Shown here in pieces: positions 21,733-30,899 of a stretch of DNA of 64,000 nt. The number at the start of each line of letters is the position of its first letter. The first letter of the stretch is position 1. This DNA comes from Affinundibacterium flavidum (GTDB lineage Bacteria; Pseudomonadota; Gammaproteobacteria; Burkholderiales; Burkholderiaceae_D), in NCBI RefSeq assembly GCF_014284175.1, contig NZ_JACOGA010000010.1:1-64000 (forward strand). The letters are read 5' to 3'. The notes under the pieces were generated by a model. The model made no database searches, was not told the DNA's origin, and saw only the letters and a list, made by a program, of their open reading frames with translations. The position numbers were made by a program, and so were the translations under genes.

Positions 21733-22320
21733 ATGTCAGTTCAAGTTACTGGTGCTTCGCGCCTTGGTCACGACCAGAAGATGCGACTTTATCCCACAAA
21801 AATTATTAATATTATTGGTGGGCCAGGTTGTGACAAATCTCTTTTTTCTTCCGCCATTATCCTCAACTTAAATTTGCGTCATAAGTCTGTCGAGCAAATT
21901 CCAGACTATGCAAAATCTTTGGTATGGCAAAAGAATTTTGATGCGTTAAAAAATCAATATCAAGTCGCGCAACGCCAATTTGAAATGTTGGAGTTATTGG
22001 ATGGACAGGTGCAATACTTGGTCACCGAATGTGCGCTGATGCAGGTACTGTATTACAACGAATCGTATAGTGAAAATATTTGTGACGTTGCAAAAACTCG
22101 GCAGCAGATCTTGAATTGGTACAACCAACACGACAATATCAATATTCTGGTGGAGCGCGGTGACAAGAAGTACGTGCAAACTGGACGATTTCAAAGTGAA
22201 GATGACGCCAGAAAAATTGATGTCGCTTTGCGCGAAGTCCTAGTTCGTGAAAATATTCCATTTATTTCTATGGCGCCGGATGTCGCGATTATCAATAATT
22301 TCGCAAGAGCTCTGCCGTAA
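21733..22320 (+). CDS. NadR-like AAA (AAA_28-type) ATP-binding protein
   Basis: A 195-residue protein with Walker A GGPGCDKS (about residues 29-36), followed by the QIPDYAKSLVW segment that in NadR-type ribosylnicotinamide kinases and related phage ATPases carries the E/D-x-A-R/K residues. A later VERGDKKYVQTGRFQ loop resembles the lid region. The Asp in the P-loop (GCDKS rather than GxGKS) is unusual. The substrate is unknown; it could be a nucleoside-type kinase. GAGG lies 8 nt before the ATG. A second NadR-like gene lies at 48938-49477 next to pnuC. Confidence 0.65.
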   Translation: MSVQVTGASRLGHDQKMRLYPTKIINIIGGPGCDKSLFSSAIILNLNLRHKSVEQIPDYAKSLVWQKNFDALKNQYQVAQRQFEMLELLDGQVQYLVTECALMQVLYYNESYSENICDVAKTRQQILNWYNQHDNINILVERGDKKYVQTGRFQSEDDARKIDVALREVLVRENIPFISMAPDVAIINNFARALP

Positions 22321-22407
22321 ATAATCGCAAGTAAAGTCAGTTTTTAACCGCAAATTGAAGCGTTGAAATTAGCTGCAATCGAATGATACGAAGATTTTTA
22401 TAGAAGT

Positions 22408-22484
22408 TGGTCGGGACGGCAAGATTCGAACTTGCGACCCCATGCACCCCATGCATGTACGCTACCAGGCTGCGCTACGCCCCG
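22408..22484 (-). tRNA. tRNA-Pro(GGG)
   Basis: Read on the minus strand it begins CGGGGCGTAGCGCAGCCTGG and ends with encoded ACCA. The anticodon stem CATGC/GCATG encloses ATGGGGT (anticodon GGG, codon CCC). The acceptor stem pairs with one G-U. Length is 77 nt. Confidence 0.96.
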
Positions 22485-22899
22485 ACACTGAGGGTGCAAT
22501 TATAGGGTATTTGTAAGTCATTTGCCATTGTTTTGCTCAAGAAACCTGCTACCAAAAAATTTATTTTTTGATTTTGTTAAGAGCTCTCTGCGCAGAAACA
22601 ACGAGATCAAGAGCATGCGCAGAGGCACAGAGTTTTTAGAGCGTATGGATACTAATTCTGTGAAACTGATGATTCGCTATTGAGTGCAAGGCGGATCAAA
22701 TTTTGATCCGACTGATTTTGAACTTGAAAATTAATTATAAGGAAGTGACTAATTTGTTTTGGAGAAAATAGTCATTCTTAATTCACTTAAAAGATTGTCA
22801 GAGTGCGCGAAAAACGGTCACAATATCGGGTTGGAGCATTTCGTATGCTCAAGGTAATTGATCATGTTCTTACCGAACATTTATTTTAAAGAGATGACT
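22485..22899. other. intergenic stretch without gene
   Basis: Two hairpins are visible: ctctgcgca / tgcgcagag (22586-22624, 21-nt loop) and ggatcaaa / ttttgatcc near 22692. Neither has a T-run. No ORF of interest was seen. Confidence 0.4.
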
Positions 22900-24024
22900 A
22901 TGTCGATAAAAATTAGCCAAAATTTTGACGCAGGTGCGATTGAAGTTGTGCAGGCTGTGAGCGCAGAGAATATTGAATTGAAATTGCGCCAAGATTCCAA
23001 TGCAGAATTTATGCAATGGTTTTATTTCCGCTTGCAAGGTGCACGCGATCAGGATGCGACGATTCGTATCGTCAATGCTGGTGACGCGACTTACCCTGAT
23101 GGGTGGAACAATTATCGTGCAGTCGCAAGTTACGATCGTGAAAATTGGTTCAGGGTTGAAACTGAATTCGACGGTAAAGTGATGACGATCAAGCATACCC
23201 CTGATACAGATAGCGTGTACTACGCCTATTTTGAACCGTATAGCTGGGAACGGCATCTGGCGTTGCTCGGTAGCGTAGAGCAATCAGACCAGGTTCGTGT
23301 TGAGGATTTGGGTAATACAGTGGATGGTCGTGATTTAAACTTGGTGATAGTCGGCAATCCATCTGCAAAGAAAAAAGTATGGATTATTGCGCGCCAACAT
23401 CCGGGTGAAACAATGGCAGAGTGGTTGGTCGAAGGCACATTGAACGCATTACTCGATTTGGCTAATCCTATTGCCCGTGCAATTTTGGATGAGGCGGTGC
23501 TATACGTCGTGCCAAATATGAACCCTGACGGTTCTGTGCGCGGCAATTTGCGTACCAACGCAGCGGGTGCCAACTTGAATCGTGAATGGATGACGCCATC
23601 CTTAGAAACTAGTCCTGAAGTTTATTATGTGAAGAAAAAAATCGAAGAAATCGGTTGCGATTTGTTCCTCGATATTCATGGCGACGAAGGCTTGCCTTAT
23701 GTGTTTGTGGCGGGTAGCGAAATGTTGGAAGGATTTAGCGATAAGCAAATGCAAGAGCAAACTGCTTTCGTCGATAGTTTTTGCGCTGCCAGCCCAGATT
23801 TTCAGACAAAATTTGGCTACGAAGCGAGCAAGTATAACGAGGACTTGTTAAAGTTGGCGTCGAAGTTTGTTGGTCATACTTTCAAATGTGTTTCTCTCAC
23901 CTTAGAGTTACCGTTTAAAGACAATGCGAACATGCCTGACCTTGAAGTTGGCTGGGATGGTGCACGTAGCATGAAATTGGGTGAAGCGATGTTGCAACCT
24001 ATTTTAACTGCTTTGAAAAACTAA
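22900..24024 (+). CDS. M14-family carboxypeptidase, cytosolic (Nna1-like) type
   Basis: A zinc carboxypeptidase of 374 residues. After an N-terminal beta domain the zinc motif HPGE appears in ARQHPGETMAEWLVEG, the third ligand His in DIHGDEGLP, NPDGS and N-R pairs bind the substrate carboxylate, and the catalytic Glu is in LTLELPFK. This pattern is that of cytosolic carboxypeptidase-like (AGBL/Nna1) members; in bacteria their substrates are mostly unknown. No signal peptide is present. I chose the ATG at 22900 because AAAGAG sits 6 nt upstream. The CYTH gene follows after 4 nt, so they form an operon. Confidence 0.85.
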   Translation: MSIKISQNFDAGAIEVVQAVSAENIELKLRQDSNAEFMQWFYFRLQGARDQDATIRIVNAGDATYPDGWNNYRAVASYDRENWFRVETEFDGKVMTIKHTPDTDSVYYAYFEPYSWERHLALLGSVEQSDQVRVEDLGNTVDGRDLNLVIVGNPSAKKKVWIIARQHPGETMAEWLVEGTLNALLDLANPIARAILDEAVLYVVPNMNPDGSVRGNLRTNAAGANLNREWMTPSLETSPEVYYVKKKIEEIGCDLFLDIHGDEGLPYVFVAGSEMLEGFSDKQMQEQTAFVDSFCAASPDFQTKFGYEASKYNEDLLKLASKFVGHTFKCVSLTLELPFKDNANMPDLEVGWDGARSMKLGEAMLQPILTALKN

Positions 24025-24028
24025 TCTT

Positions 24029-24493
24029 GTGGCGATCGAAATTGAACGTAAGTTTCTGGTCGTCGCCGACGACTGGAAACAATTAGCACTACCTGTTTTT
24101 ATGCGGCAAGGCTATCTCAGTTCGCAACCCGGAAGAGTGGTGCGGGTGCGTATTGAAGATCAATCTGCGGTGTTGACTATCAAGGGTAAGACAACCGGCA
24201 TTTCTCGCGGCGAATGGGAATATCCTATTCCATTGGCTGACGCCAAAGAATTGCTGGATGGTCTATGTGAACAGCCATTGATTGAGAAAAATCGTTACCG
24301 TATCGCGATTGATGATGTGATATGGGAAGTCGACGAATTCTTTGGTGAAAATGCTGGATTGGTGGTTGCTGAGGTGGAGTTATATGACGCTGAGCAGGCA
24401 TTTGTAAAACCTGCTTGGGTTGGCGTAGAAGTTAGTCATGATCATCGCTATGCGAATGCCAATCTATTTAAGCATCCTTATTCGCATTGGTAA
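24029..24493 (+). CDS. CYTH-domain (triphosphate tunnel) protein
   Basis: A 154-residue single CYTH domain. The ExExK signature is seen at the start as IEIERK, followed by the basic and acidic strands typical of a triphosphate tunnel (RQGYLS, VVRVRIEDQ, LTIKGK, EKNRYRI, WEVDEFFG). Family members hydrolyse inorganic triphosphate or thiamine triphosphate, or act as class IV adenylate cyclases. A small stand-alone protein like this is usually a triphosphatase. It starts with GTG (the ExExK motif fixes this start) 4 nt after the carboxypeptidase stop, so translation is probably coupled. Confidence 0.88.
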   Translation: MAIEIERKFLVVADDWKQLALPVFMRQGYLSSQPGRVVRVRIEDQSAVLTIKGKTTGISRGEWEYPIPLADAKELLDGLCEQPLIEKNRYRIAIDDVIWEVDEFFGENAGLVVAEVELYDAEQAFVKPAWVGVEVSHDHRYANANLFKHPYSHW

Positions 24494-24542
24494 GTCTGAG
24501 GTAATACATTGAAGCGCTAGTCTTTCGCCTTCGATTTAATAT

Positions 24543-24572
24543 GTATCAAGTCATCGTGAGGTGACTCGATAC
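24543..24572. terminator. hairpin between CYTH gene and aminotransferase gene
   Basis: An 11-position stem (gtatcaagtca / tgactcgatac, one mismatch) with an 8-nt loop lies between two convergent genes. No T-run is present on either side, so the termination function is inferred. Confidence 0.45.
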
Positions 24573-24612
24573 ATGCTCAATACATACTCGATACATGCTC
24601 CATAAAATACTC
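24568..24612. repeat. 4 x 11-bp imperfect tandem array
   Basis: The units gatacatgctc, aatacatactc, gatacatgctc and cataaaatactc follow one another. The array begins 22 nt past the aminotransferase stop (minus strand) and ends in the hairpin at 24543-24572. Confidence 0.8.
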
Positions 24613-24633
24613 AATAGATTACCGCTTTAAATT

Positions 24634-25965
24634 TCACTTGGTTTCAGCTTGTTCCCGAATCGCTTCGCTAATTTGAGCAAATAATTGATCTATCTGTGCT
24701 TCGTTAATAATGAGCGGTGGCGAGAGTGCAATGATGTCGCCAGTCGTACGAATCAACACATTTTTTTCCCAGAAACACTTCTCAAAAATATCGTAAGCAC
24801 GAGTAGTCGTTTTGCCAGATTGTGGCATTAATTCAATGCCACAAACCATGCCCAAATTGCGAATATCTTTCACGTTTGGTAGTTCGCGTAGCTGATGTGC
24901 AGCAGCTTCAAAATAGGGCGCTGATTGTGCCGCACGTTCAAATAATTTCTCTTCCTGATAGACTTCCAAGGTCGCAATCGCTGCCGCACATGCCAAGGGG
25001 TGCGCACTGTAAGTGTAACCATGAAAGAGCTCTATCGCATCTGTTGGCGCCGCATGCATAAAGGCATCGTAGATAGATTCCGTGACGATCACAGCGCCCA
25101 TCGGTACAGCGGCATTTGTCAGGCCTTTTGCACAAATGATCATATCTGGGATAACGCCGAAGTAATCAGCGCCAAATGGCTTTCCTAAACGGCCAAAACC
25201 CGTAATGACTTCATCAAAAATCAGAAGAATGCCGTACTTGTCGCATATCGCGCGTAAGGTTTGCAAATAGCCCTGAGGAGGCACGATCACGCCGGTGGAT
25301 CCTTGTACCGGTTCGACAATCACTGCGGCGACTGTTGTAGGATCATGCAAGGCTAAAAGCCGTTGTTCTAATACTGCGGCAAGCTCTGCGCCGTGTGGCG
25401 GTAAGCCTTTACTGAAAGCATTTCTTGAAATATCTAAGGGATGTGGCAGATGATCAACGCCGGATAGAGCAGGACCGAATTGTTTGCGATTGCCCGCTAT
25501 TCCGCCGACCGAAATCCCCCCAAACCCAACGCCATGATAGCCGCGTTCGCGTCCAATTAAACGATATCGTCCAGCATCTCCGCGAATCCGATGATAAGCG
25601 AGTGCGATTTTTAATGCGGTATCAACTCCTTCTGAACCATCATTGCAAAAAAATACGCGGTTCAAACCAGCCGGCGCCATCTCCGCCAATTTGCTCGCTG
25701 CTTTGAAGGCTAATGGATGTCCCATCTGGAATGTCGGCGCGAAATCCAGTGTGGCCGCTTGTTGCTGAATTGCTGCCACAATTTTGGGATGATTGTGGCC
25801 TGCATTAACACACCATAAGCCAGCAGTTCCATCCAAGATTTGCCGCCCGTCTGTACTTTGATAAAACATACCTTCTGCCTTATCGAGTAGTCGGGGATGA
25901 GCCTTAAATTGACGGTTTGCGGTAAAAGGCATCCACAAATGTTCGGTTTGTAGCGGTGAATTCAT
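24634..25965 (-). CDS. omega-amino acid:pyruvate aminotransferase (class III)
   Basis: PLP-dependent class III aminotransferase of 443 residues. The start LQTEHLWMPFTANRQFKAHP and the TAGLWCVNAGHNHP stretch are characteristic of beta-alanine/omega-amino acid:pyruvate transaminases. LIFDEVITGFGR supplies the cofactor Asp and AKGLTNAAVPMGAV the Schiff-base lysine (about residue 288). It moves the amino group of beta-alanine or other omega-amines to pyruvate. AAAGAAAC lies upstream of the ATG. It is transcribed alone, divergent from the diguanylate cyclase gene. Confidence 0.92.
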   Translation of the reverse strand: MNSPLQTEHLWMPFTANRQFKAHPRLLDKAEGMFYQSTDGRQILDGTAGLWCVNAGHNHPKIVAAIQQQAATLDFAPTFQMGHPLAFKAASKLAEMAPAGLNRVFFCNDGSEGVDTALKIALAYHRIRGDAGRYRLIGRERGYHGVGFGGISVGGIAGNRKQFGPALSGVDHLPHPLDISRNAFSKGLPPHGAELAAVLEQRLLALHDPTTVAAVIVEPVQGSTGVIVPPQGYLQTLRAICDKYGILLIFDEVITGFGRLGKPFGADYFGVIPDMIICAKGLTNAAVPMGAVIVTESIYDAFMHAAPTDAIELFHGYTYSAHPLACAAAIATLEVYQEEKLFERAAQSAPYFEAAAHQLRELPNVKDIRNLGMVCGIELMPQSGKTTTRAYDIFEKCFWEKNVLIRTTGDIIALSPPLIINEAQIDQLFAQISEAIREQAETK

Positions 25966-26338
25966 AATACTGTTTCTTTAAGGTCGAGAAAAAATTGAGG
26001 TATGAAAGGTGTTCACCAAGTGTAGCTTACTTAAAGTATTGCAAAAAGAATTTTTAATCATTCCTGGTAATTGGTTTAGTGCCCATCTTCTTTCGGGTGT
26101 GCGTTGCTTTTTACCACTACTTATTGTGATTTACATTGGAATAGATCAAGCTCACGAGATGTTGGTAGTCGCGTTTTCTGTAAAAAGTTCTAAGATTAAT
26201 TTAGGAGTGATGAGATTTCATCTGCGTGCGAAGAAGTGAACGAATAAGTGAGCGAAGAAGTGAGTGAAAAAGTGAGCCAAAACAGGCTTAACTTCTCGAT
26301 GTAGATTTGGATGCCCAAACGAAGAAGGCGCTGGCGAT
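25966..26338. other. intergenic stretch with a 12-bp tandem array
   Basis: It separates divergent genes and must hold both promoters. The only clear structure is the tandem array at 26230-26277. A 76-codon ORF on the plus strand (26009-26239) lacks a good start and is not called. Confidence 0.5.
26230..26277. repeat. 4 x 12-bp tandem array
   Basis: The units gaagaagtgaac, gaataagtgagc, gaagaagtgagt and gaaaaagtgagc run consecutively, 62 nt before the diguanylate cyclase start. Confidence 0.9.
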
Positions 26339-28303
26339 ATGATGCCACTTGATAATACCAATAGCCGAACAAGTAACCTGCGGGTCAATCGGAATATCCT
26401 GTTAATTGCAATTGTGGTTGCGATTATTTCCGTATCTGGCTTGACTTATTTTGCCGCGCTCTATTTGTACCAGCAAGCGCAGGTGCAGACGGAGGTGACG
26501 ACCAGAAATCTGGCGAGGTCAATAGAGCAAAATATTTCCGAAGTGGTTGGATCAATAGATCAGGCTTTGCTTAACACTAGCGATGAGTTCGCACGCCAGC
26601 AAAGTACAGGAAAAATTAACGATCATCAGTTAAATTTGTTTATGCAGCGTCAATTGCGCCGACACGAACACCTAGCTTACATATTGGCGACCAACGAGCG
26701 AGGTGATGTAGTGTATGGATCTGACGTGTTGACGACTCGAAATAATATAGCCGATCGCGATTATTTCATTGCTTTGCGCGACAACTCGGATGCAGATGTT
26801 TTGTTAACGCGCTTATTGCTTGGACGAATTTATAAAAAATGGGTATGGATTTTTGTCCGCAGATTAAACAAGCAAGATGGCAGGTTTGCAGGAGTTGTTT
26901 TTGCTGGAATTTTTGCCGATAAATTAGGTGAGAGCTTTTCTAAATATCAACTCGATCGCGGGGACTCTATCGTATTGCGAGACGCAGATTTGGGCATCAT
27001 TGCACGCCAAGTTTTTGGTCGAGATAATACCTTCTTGCCGACTGACAAGACGATTTCCGAGGCATTTCGTCAGGCATTAAAGTCATCCCCCATGGGTGCC
27101 ACGTATGCGAGCGGCGCAAGCAGTATCGATGGCGTAAATCGCACGCATAGTTTTCGGCGTAACGAAAAATATGGGTTTATCGTTAATGTCGGCGTGTCGG
27201 GCGAGCACGAGTTCTTACAGTGGCGCCGCTTAGCTTTAATCGGCCTAGTATTAGTTGGATTCTTTGTGATCGCTGCGAGCGCTTTCGCATGGTTATTATT
27301 ACGTTCTTGGTATGCACATGAACGTAATCTTGATGGGGTTTTGGTCAGTCAGCGCGCTTTGGCGGAAAGCGAGGAAAAATTCCATTCGTTGTTTTGCAGT
27401 ATGTCGGAAGGTGTGGCATTACATCGCCTTATCCGAAACTTAGATGGTAAAGCGATTGACTATGAAATCATTGAAGTGAATCCATCATTTGTTGCTCAAA
27501 CAGGCTTAAGCCGCGAATTGGTCGTTGGTAAATCGGCCAGTCAAGTATATAACTTAGAAGTTGCACCTTTCCTGGATAAATATGTTCGTGTGGCGGAAGG
27601 CGGAGAGGCAATTCAGTTTGAAGAGTGTTTTGAACAGTTGGAGAAAGATTTTCTGATCCACGTGTCCTCTCCCAAATTGGATCATTTTGCAACGGTTTTT
27701 GAAGATATTACTGAGCGCAAAAAATGGCAAAAGAGTCAGAGTGAAAACCTACAAAAATTAGAGCTTCAGTATCAGCAAATTGTGAAATTGCAGGAGCAAT
27801 TAATGCTGCAAGTCTTACGCGATCCGCTCACAGGCCTGCATAATCGGCGCTTTATGGATGAGGCATTGATGAAGGAGTTAGCACGTGCAAAACGTGAGAA
27901 TTATTCCTTATCTTTAATTATGCTTGATTTGGATTTCTTTAAGCGAGTCAATGATACCTATGGCCACGCTGTCGGTGATCAAGTGTTGATCACATTGTCT
28001 AAGCATCTCAGGGCACATGCACGAGAAAGTGATATTGTCTGTCGTTATGGTGGTGAAGAGTTTCTGGTCGCCATGCCACATATGACGCCAGAGCAGGCAT
28101 TTAGGAAGATTGATAGTTTGCGTCAAATTATTGCGCAAACTCCAGTGATGTATGGAAGTATTCCAATATCGATTACCATCTCCGCAGGTGTAGCGAGTTT
28201 TCCAGAAAATGGTGACGATATAGATGCTTTGCTCAGGCTTGCTGATAATGCGATGTATCAATCCAAGCATGACGGGCGCAATCGCGTCTCCTTGTCTAAA
28301 TAG
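26339..28303 (+). CDS. membrane diguanylate cyclase (Cache-PAS-GGDEF)
   Basis: A 654-residue sensor. A membrane helix at about 20-42, a periplasmic double-Cache-like domain to about 295, a second helix at about 300-322, a PAS domain at about 345-460, a short coiled coil, and a C-terminal GGDEF domain beginning DPLTGLHNRRFMDE are visible. The active site is GGEEF and the RESD tetrad just before it fits an RxxD inhibitory site, so it should make c-di-GMP with product feedback. The ligand of the Cache domain is unknown. AAGGCG lies upstream of the ATG; a second ATG follows directly. Confidence 0.88.
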   Translation: MMPLDNTNSRTSNLRVNRNILLIAIVVAIISVSGLTYFAALYLYQQAQVQTEVTTRNLARSIEQNISEVVGSIDQALLNTSDEFARQQSTGKINDHQLNLFMQRQLRRHEHLAYILATNERGDVVYGSDVLTTRNNIADRDYFIALRDNSDADVLLTRLLLGRIYKKWVWIFVRRLNKQDGRFAGVVFAGIFADKLGESFSKYQLDRGDSIVLRDADLGIIARQVFGRDNTFLPTDKTISEAFRQALKSSPMGATYASGASSIDGVNRTHSFRRNEKYGFIVNVGVSGEHEFLQWRRLALIGLVLVGFFVIAASAFAWLLLRSWYAHERNLDGVLVSQRALAESEEKFHSLFCSMSEGVALHRLIRNLDGKAIDYEIIEVNPSFVAQTGLSRELVVGKSASQVYNLEVAPFLDKYVRVAEGGEAIQFEECFEQLEKDFLIHVSSPKLDHFATVFEDITERKKWQKSQSENLQKLELQYQQIVKLQEQLMLQVLRDPLTGLHNRRFMDEALMKELARAKRENYSLSLIMLDLDFFKRVNDTYGHAVGDQVLITLSKHLRAHARESDIVCRYGGEEFLVAMPHMTPEQAFRKIDSLRQIIAQTPVMYGSIPISITISAGVASFPENGDDIDALLRLADNAMYQSKHDGRNRVSLSK

Positions 28304-28361
28304 GAATGCCGGAAACGACGTGATTTGAGCTTTGTGTAGCGTGCATTTGCTGCACACATTC

Positions 28362-29558
28362 TTAGGTCGGGGCGCTATTTATTCCATTTAATTGTGCGCG
28401 ATAAAGACCAGAGATTAAATCTGACTGAGTCACCATACCAATCAAATGATTGTTTTCATCGACGATGGGAATGTGATGCATGCCGGCATCTGATAGGAGT
28501 GGAACTAATTCGACAATGTGCCCATCAGCAAATGCGGTAAAGACCGAAGTCGTCATGATCTGACCGACAACCTTGATATGGCCGGAAGTGGCTTCTCTTG
28601 CCCCTTGAATTAAGTGCCTCAGCTTCATCTCGTATTCGTCGTAGACATCCAGATTGGCATGCTTCATGAAGTCAATTAGCGTCAGTATTCCTATAACTTT
28701 GTGTGCATCATCAATGACAGGCAGCGCTTTTATTTTATGTTTGCGCAGCAAATTCCATGCTTCTTCCAACGATGTTTCGTAAGTGATGCTGACTGTGTCG
28801 CGCGACATAATATCGGCACAAGTTAATTGTTGAAAGTTACGGCGATAGGCATGCATCTGTGTCTGTTTGAACAGGAACTCCAGATCATCGCGACTGATGT
28901 CCAGTACTTCATTGTATTGCTTGATGACTGTGTCCAAATCCCTTGAGGCGAAACCCAGACGTCCGCCAGGCAGTAAGTCGTTTGTTTGGTGCAAATTCTT
29001 TCGTTCCGCAGGTAAGTGCGGATAATCATGACGAGTCAGATTATTAAAAATAATCGCCAAGAATAGAAGTGCTAGGGAATTAATTCCAACCGGTGAAATG
29101 ATAAATAGAAATCCTTGAGCATGAATTGCCGGGCCTCCAATGACAGCCGACAGGGCAATAGCGCCACCTGGCGGATGCAGGCTACGGGTAGCAAACATGG
29201 CTGCGGTGGCAATCGCAACGGCAATCGCAGCAGCCAAAGGTGTGCTTCCGAGAAGAGTTACACTCAACACTCCCACCGCGGCTGAAATAGAATTGCCAAC
29301 CAAAATCGCCCATGGTTGCGCTAATGGACTGGATGGAAGGGCAAACAAAAGAACGGCGGATGCTCCCATTGGCGCGATGAGAAAAGGTAGTTCAGTTGTG
29401 TCTCCGAGAATTTGATGACTGATCGTCGCCGTGAGCAAAATTCCCAGCAACGCGCCAACGCTGGCACGAAGGCGCTCCATCGGATTGGTGATCACGGTGC
29501 CAGGCAAAAAGCTTTTTAACCAACGCCCAAGAGTCGATTTTGACAATAAAGATTTCAC
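28362..29558 (-). CDS. HPP-family membrane protein with C-terminal CBS pair
   Basis: A 398-residue protein with an N-terminal HPP domain of several transmembrane helices. The family motif appears as RSLHPPGGAIALSA. Residues about 240-390 contain two CBS modules (TCADIMSRDTVSI and VGQIMTTSVFTAF), which usually bind adenine nucleotides and gate a transporter. HPP proteins have been linked to nitrite transport in plants and cyanobacteria; the substrate here is unknown. It starts with GTG 9 nt after the MarR-type gene, so the two form an operon. Confidence 0.83.
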   Translation of the reverse strand: MKSLLSKSTLGRWLKSFLPGTVITNPMERLRASVGALLGILLTATISHQILGDTTELPFLIAPMGASAVLLFALPSSPLAQPWAILVGNSISAAVGVLSVTLLGSTPLAAAIAVAIATAAMFATRSLHPPGGAIALSAVIGGPAIHAQGFLFIISPVGINSLALLFLAIIFNNLTRHDYPHLPAERKNLHQTNDLLPGGRLGFASRDLDTVIKQYNEVLDISRDDLEFLFKQTQMHAYRRNFQQLTCADIMSRDTVSITYETSLEEAWNLLRKHKIKALPVIDDAHKVIGILTLIDFMKHANLDVYDEYEMKLRHLIQGAREATSGHIKVVGQIMTTSVFTAFADGHIVELVPLLSDAGMHHIPIVDENNHLIGMVTQSDLISGLYRAQLNGINSAPT

Positions 29559-29567
29559 ACAATGCTT

Positions 29568-30038
29568 TCAGGAAGTAACTTGTGTTTGATAGACGCGTCC
29601 TAGTACGCTCTGCAGTTGGCTCAATTGGTCTTTGTGAAGCAGCGCAATTTGATTAAGAAGTGTTTCGCCTTTGCTGCTCAATCGCACTTCAACGCAGCGC
29701 TTGTCGCTTCTTCCGGCACTACGCAAAATTAATTCCGCTTTTTCGCAACGTGACACCAATGACACAACACCATGATGATGAGACTGTAGGCGCTCAGCTA
29801 GCTCGGCGATGGTTGCCCACTCTTTGCCGGGATAGCCTTTCACTTGCAACAATAGTAGGTATTGCAAAACAGTGATGCCGTGTCGTTGCGTAACTTCTTC
29901 GCTAAAACGTAGAAAGATTCTCAGTTGATAACGAAAGTCTGCGATTTGTTCAAAATCCTGCTTACTTAGTGCTGAGCTTAGTTGTGAGCTTGATGTCAAG
30001 GTAGGTGGCGAGGTATTCAATGTTGTTGTGCTCGGCAA
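29568..30038 (-). CDS. MarR-family transcriptional regulator
   Basis: A 156-residue winged-helix protein. HGITVLQYLLLLQVKG, then TIAELAERLQSHHHGVVSLVSRCEKAEL (helix-turn-helix) and RSDKRCVEVRLSSKGETLL (wing and start of the dimer helix) fit the MarR fold. It is the first gene of an operon with the HPP/CBS protein and probably regulates it. The start is weak: the longest frame begins with TTG at 30038 and no ribosome binding site is evident, so translation may begin later. A strong palindrome 147 nt upstream is a candidate operator. Confidence 0.8.
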   Translation of the reverse strand: MPSTTTLNTSPPTLTSSSQLSSALSKQDFEQIADFRYQLRIFLRFSEEVTQRHGITVLQYLLLLQVKGYPGKEWATIAELAERLQSHHHGVVSLVSRCEKAELILRSAGRSDKRCVEVRLSSKGETLLNQIALLHKDQLSQLQSVLGRVYQTQVTS

Positions 30039-30184
30039 GGTTTAAAAGTCATTCTTGGTAGTTGCGTTACTGTTAAGAGCGATGATACCTATCCTTCAAA
30101 TGCGTAGTGCTCAACATCGGATGTGGGGTATAGAAATTTCTATTTCCTTGTCGGCGGACAATTTTAATCGCTTGATCTTGGGAT

Positions 30185-30207
30185 TTTATATCATACGATG
30201 ATATAAA
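30185..30207. promoter_or_regulatory. perfect 23-bp palindrome, candidate MarR operator
   Basis: The arms tttatatcat and atgatataaa are exact reverse complements, separated by acg. It lies between the divergent MarR-type and Yip1-like genes. The length and symmetry suit a MarR dimer; the link is inferred. Confidence 0.55.
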
Positions 30208-30320
30208 TTTGTGTGGAATTTCTTTCGCGGGCGAGAGTTGTTTTATTTGAACCCCCATTGAAAGTCATGCCAATTTGTTGTTTGCAGAACTGACTCTGAA
30301 TTGTTTCTATGGGAGGTGCC

Positions 30321-30890
30321 ATGAATATCTTTCATTTTGCCAAAATGCCATTCTCATTTCACGATGGATGGGATTTAGTCGTGGAGGTTCACCCATCAAT
30401 AATGCGTAGCTTTTTTGCATTGGTGCTGCCGTTTTCGCTAATTGCTCCTGCAAGCTTGTTTTATGCAGGCAGCTTGCATTCGGCGGCTCTAGGTGTCGTC
30501 GTCAGCGAAGCTCGTTGGTTAGAGCTTGCCATCGTTTTTTTTGTTGCCGAGCTAATCACTGTTCCGATAATGGGAGCGATGATTAAGAGTGTTGCCGACA
30601 AAGGCGGACTGGACATGGCATTTGAGGATGCATTCTTGCTTGCTGCAATATCTGCAGTTCCAATGTGGCTTTCTAGCCTTGGTTTATTCCTCCCTGAATT
30701 GTGGATCGCTATTGGATCTGCATTTATAGGTCTCGGGCTTGCTGCTAGCGTTTTGTATCATGGTGCGTATAGCATATTGCGGTTAGAGGATAAAATTGAA
30801 GCTCAATTACTGAGTTATCAAGTGTTCTCGGTAGGTGCGATGGTGTGGTTGATACTTTGTACTTATGTGATCCTGATGGTCTTAACCTGA
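30321..30890 (+). CDS. Yip1-like integral membrane protein
   Basis: A 189-residue inner-membrane protein with about five hydrophobic helices. The N-terminal MPFSFHDGWDLVVEVHPSIM segment followed by alternating helices resembles bacterial Yip1-domain proteins; function unknown. I chose the ATG at 30321 because GGGAGGT lies 4-10 nt upstream. The DUF3079 gene starts 9 nt later, so they may be cotranscribed. Confidence 0.7.
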   Translation: MNIFHFAKMPFSFHDGWDLVVEVHPSIMRSFFALVLPFSLIAPASLFYAGSLHSAALGVVVSEARWLELAIVFFVAELITVPIMGAMIKSVADKGGLDMAFEDAFLLAAISAVPMWLSSLGLFLPELWIAIGSAFIGLGLAASVLYHGAYSILRLEDKIEAQLLSYQVFSVGAMVWLILCTYVILMVLT

Positions 30891-30899
30891 ATTCGATGC

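Noticed and set aside
24568..24612. Repeat cluster as a CRISPR array
   Set aside because: Units are 10-13 bp and adjacent, without spacers, and no cas gene is in the window. The same applies to the other arrays.
26009..26239. Plus-strand ORF of 76 codons between the aminotransferase and cyclase genes
   Set aside because: Weak start, and it overlaps a tandem array. The hydrophobic stretch alone is not enough to call a gene.
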